A stretch of 64,000 nt of DNA from Brevibacillus borstelensis (GTDB lineage: Bacteria; Bacillota; Bacilli; Brevibacillales; Brevibacillaceae), in contig NZ_RHHO01000011.1 in assembly GCF_003710865.1 (NCBI RefSeq), forward strand, positions 186,001 to 250,000, given 5' to 3'. The number at the start of each line of letters is the position of its first letter. The stretch's first letter is position 1. Under the pieces are notes generated by a model. That model was not told the DNA's origin and did not search any database. It saw only the letters and a program-made list of their open reading frames with translations. Below, in pieces: positions 62,901 to 64,000 of the stretch. A program made the translations under genes and the position numbers.

Positions 62901-63245
62901 CTACATCCACTTTTGCCCCCATTCGTGAATGGAGTCGATCACTGGCCGAAGATCCTTCCCCTTGTCGGTCAGCTCGTACTCGATACGGACGGGTATTTCC
63001 GGATACACTTTGCGTTCCAGAATGCCCTGCTCCTCCAATTCCTTCAATCGCTCGGAAAGCATTTTATCGCTCATGTGCGGAACCATTTCCCGGATATCCT
63101 TGAATCGGACAGCCCCGCGCAACAGCACGTTGATAATCAAACCGGTCCATCTCTTACCGAGAATATTGATAGCTCCTTCGTATTTGGGGCACGTCTGTTC
63201 ATTCCCAAATTCTTGACCCACGATGGTGTCACCTCTGTGGTACAT
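62901..63245 (-). CDS. HxlR-family redox-type regulator, YodB-like
   Basis: A 114-residue winged-helix regulator. CPKYEGAINILGKRWTGLII near residue 19, then RFKDIREMVPHMSDKMLSERLK and ERKVYPEIPVRIEYELTDKG, are very close to B. subtilis YodB, a repressor of quinone/azo-reductase genes that responds to diamide and quinones through its N-terminal cysteine. That cysteine is present here (TCPKYE); YodB's C-terminal cysteines are absent, the end being QKWM. ATG at 63245 has AAGAGG upstream. Expected targets (azoR, nitroreductase) are not in the window. Confidence 0.9.
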   Translation of the reverse strand: MYHRGDTIVGQEFGNEQTCPKYEGAINILGKRWTGLIINVLLRGAVRFKDIREMVPHMSDKMLSERLKELEEQGILERKVYPEIPVRIEYELTDKGKDLRPVIDSIHEWGQKWM

Positions 63246-63452
63246 CTTGTTTTCCTCTTTATTGTAGCATATCAACTTGAATAAAGTAAGTAACACAATG
63301 AGACCTGGTGCCTATATTGTTTTGTCCAGAGTGTCCGGACTTATGCAAGCGCTGGCGATAAAAAGGGCGATGGCCCGTTTCCAGCCCATGGGTCTCCACT
63401 TTTTTCATTTCAACATAGACTATTCGAGAACATAGACGGAGGGTGGGTCTTG

Positions 63453-64000
63453 ATGTCAAAAAAACCGGTAATCGGTATTCTTACGTGGAGAGAAGGGAAA
63501 CGGTTTGGCGAGCCGGGATACTTGCGAAGGCTGGTGACGGCAGGAAAGCGAATGGGGGCAGAGACGTTCCTGTTTTCCCATCAGGATGTGAATACGGCTG
63601 AGAAAAAGATCAGGGGATTCGTTCCGGCAAAGGGAGGCGGGTGGGAAAGCCGCCTGTTTCCGTGGCCAGAGGTCGTCATTGACCGGTACCGAAAAAGGGA
63701 AGACGCGTACATGCGGCTGCGTCATGGCGGGGTGTTTCAGTTTGCCAACAGTCCGTTTGGAAAGAAATGGAGGGTGACTGAGCTTTTGGCCAAAGACGAT
63801 CGGGTCAAAAGATGGATTCCCGAGACGTACGTGTACGCGAAAGGAAAAGTAAAGGCGATGCTGGACCGCTATCCGATCGTCTATGTAAAACCGGGCAATG
63901 GGACAGGGGGACGCAGCATCGTCAAGATCTCGCAGGCAGGGAAACACTTCCTCATTCAGGGGAGAGATCGCCGGCTGCAAAGACGGAAGGCTAGCTTTGC
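63453..64000 (+). CDS. YheC/YheD-family ATP-grasp protein, cut by window edge
   Basis: At least 182 codons from ATG 63453, which has GGAGGGTGGG upstream. It begins MSKKPVIGILTWREGKRFGE and has the family's N-terminal domain (WPEVVIDRYRKRED, then FGKKWRVTELLAKDDRVKRW) and the start of the ATP-grasp part (YPIVYVKPGNGTGGRSIVKI). This is the fuller layout of the spore-coat YheC/YheD group, unlike the shortened paralogue at 34500. The C-terminal part lies outside the window. Confidence 0.85.
   Translation, partial: MSKKPVIGILTWREGKRFGEPGYLRRLVTAGKRMGAETFLFSHQDVNTAEKKIRGFVPAKGGGWESRLFPWPEVVIDRYRKREDAYMRLRHGGVFQFANSPFGKKWRVTELLAKDDRVKRWIPETYVYAKGKVKAMLDRYPIVYVKPGNGTGGRSIVKISQAGKHFLIQGRDRRLQRRKASF

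Noticed and set aside
63399-63452. Sigma-K promoter for the YheC/YheD gene
   Set aside because: A CATA-N3-TA -10 is present in CATAGACTA, but the AC of the -35 is only 14 bases away instead of 16-17.

Overview
The window reads as chromosomal DNA of a Gram-positive, endospore-forming Bacillota, most like Brevibacillus or a relative in Paenibacillaceae. The evidence is strong AGGAGG-type ribosome sites with frequent GTG and TTG starts, dense intrinsic terminators, an S-box SAM riboswitch, GlpP antitermination leaders, CcpA cre sites, a soluble SpoIIIE-type translocase (SftA), spore-coat-type YheC/YheD ATP-grasp proteins and a Firmicute IMEF encapsulin. I saw no rRNA or tRNA gene, no CRISPR array and no complete insertion sequence.

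1-4.3 kb: the end of an enolase-superfamily gene, an M20 peptidase and an Opp/Dpp ATPase pair form a peptide-uptake and peptide-use operon. It is followed by a gene-poor stretch with two inverted copies of a structured repeat. 4.2-9.4 kb: a MaoC-like protein under a FadR-like operator, ilvD, a PaaI-type thioesterase, an inositol-phosphatase-family enzyme and a voltage-gated-type K+ channel. 9.5-16.8 kb: a lipoprotein, SftA, small unknown genes and an aspartokinase. 17-20.2 kb: a sigma-54 promoter drives a diaminopropionate ammonia-lyase gene, followed by its probable sigma-54 activator, which has an amber codon inside the AAA+ domain. 20.3-27.1 kb: signal peptidase I, an AraC-type regulator with an altered receiver, hutU-hutI and a YjiH-family membrane protein. 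27.3-31.1 kb: GDPD, glpP and glpD, with two terminator leaders of the GlpP type. 31.2-39.8 kb: regulator/transporter and enzyme genes (DMT/LysR pair, aldo-keto reductase, ATP-grasp, IclR, glycosyltransferase, TetR with a DUF4188 gene, soluble chemoreceptor). 40-47.2 kb: a SWIM/SNF2 helicase, small genes and aconitase. 47.5-51 kb: an ABC exporter with a two-component system. 51-54.8 kb: molybdenum cofactor genes, including a MoaD-MoaE fusion, and an MFS transporter. 54.9-58.6 kb: a 22-bp minisatellite, a SAM riboswitch with mtnE, and another aminotransferase. 58.7-60.9 kb: a Fur-box-flanked encapsulin/IMEF iron-storage locus with a divergent DUF2325 gene and a 48-codon gene. 61-64 kb: a truncated HtrA-like protease abutting a large serine recombinase, then a YodB-like HxlR regulator and the start of another YheC/YheD gene.

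The observations most worth following are: the two covarying structured repeats (3.4-4.15 kb); the sigma-54 promoter with 13-bp iterons and its nonsense-interrupted activator; the IMEF encapsulin locus with paired Fur boxes and no ferredoxin gene; and the HtrA-fragment/serine-recombinase junction, which could be one end of an integrated or intervening element. All family calls come from reading motifs by eye; no database search was run.
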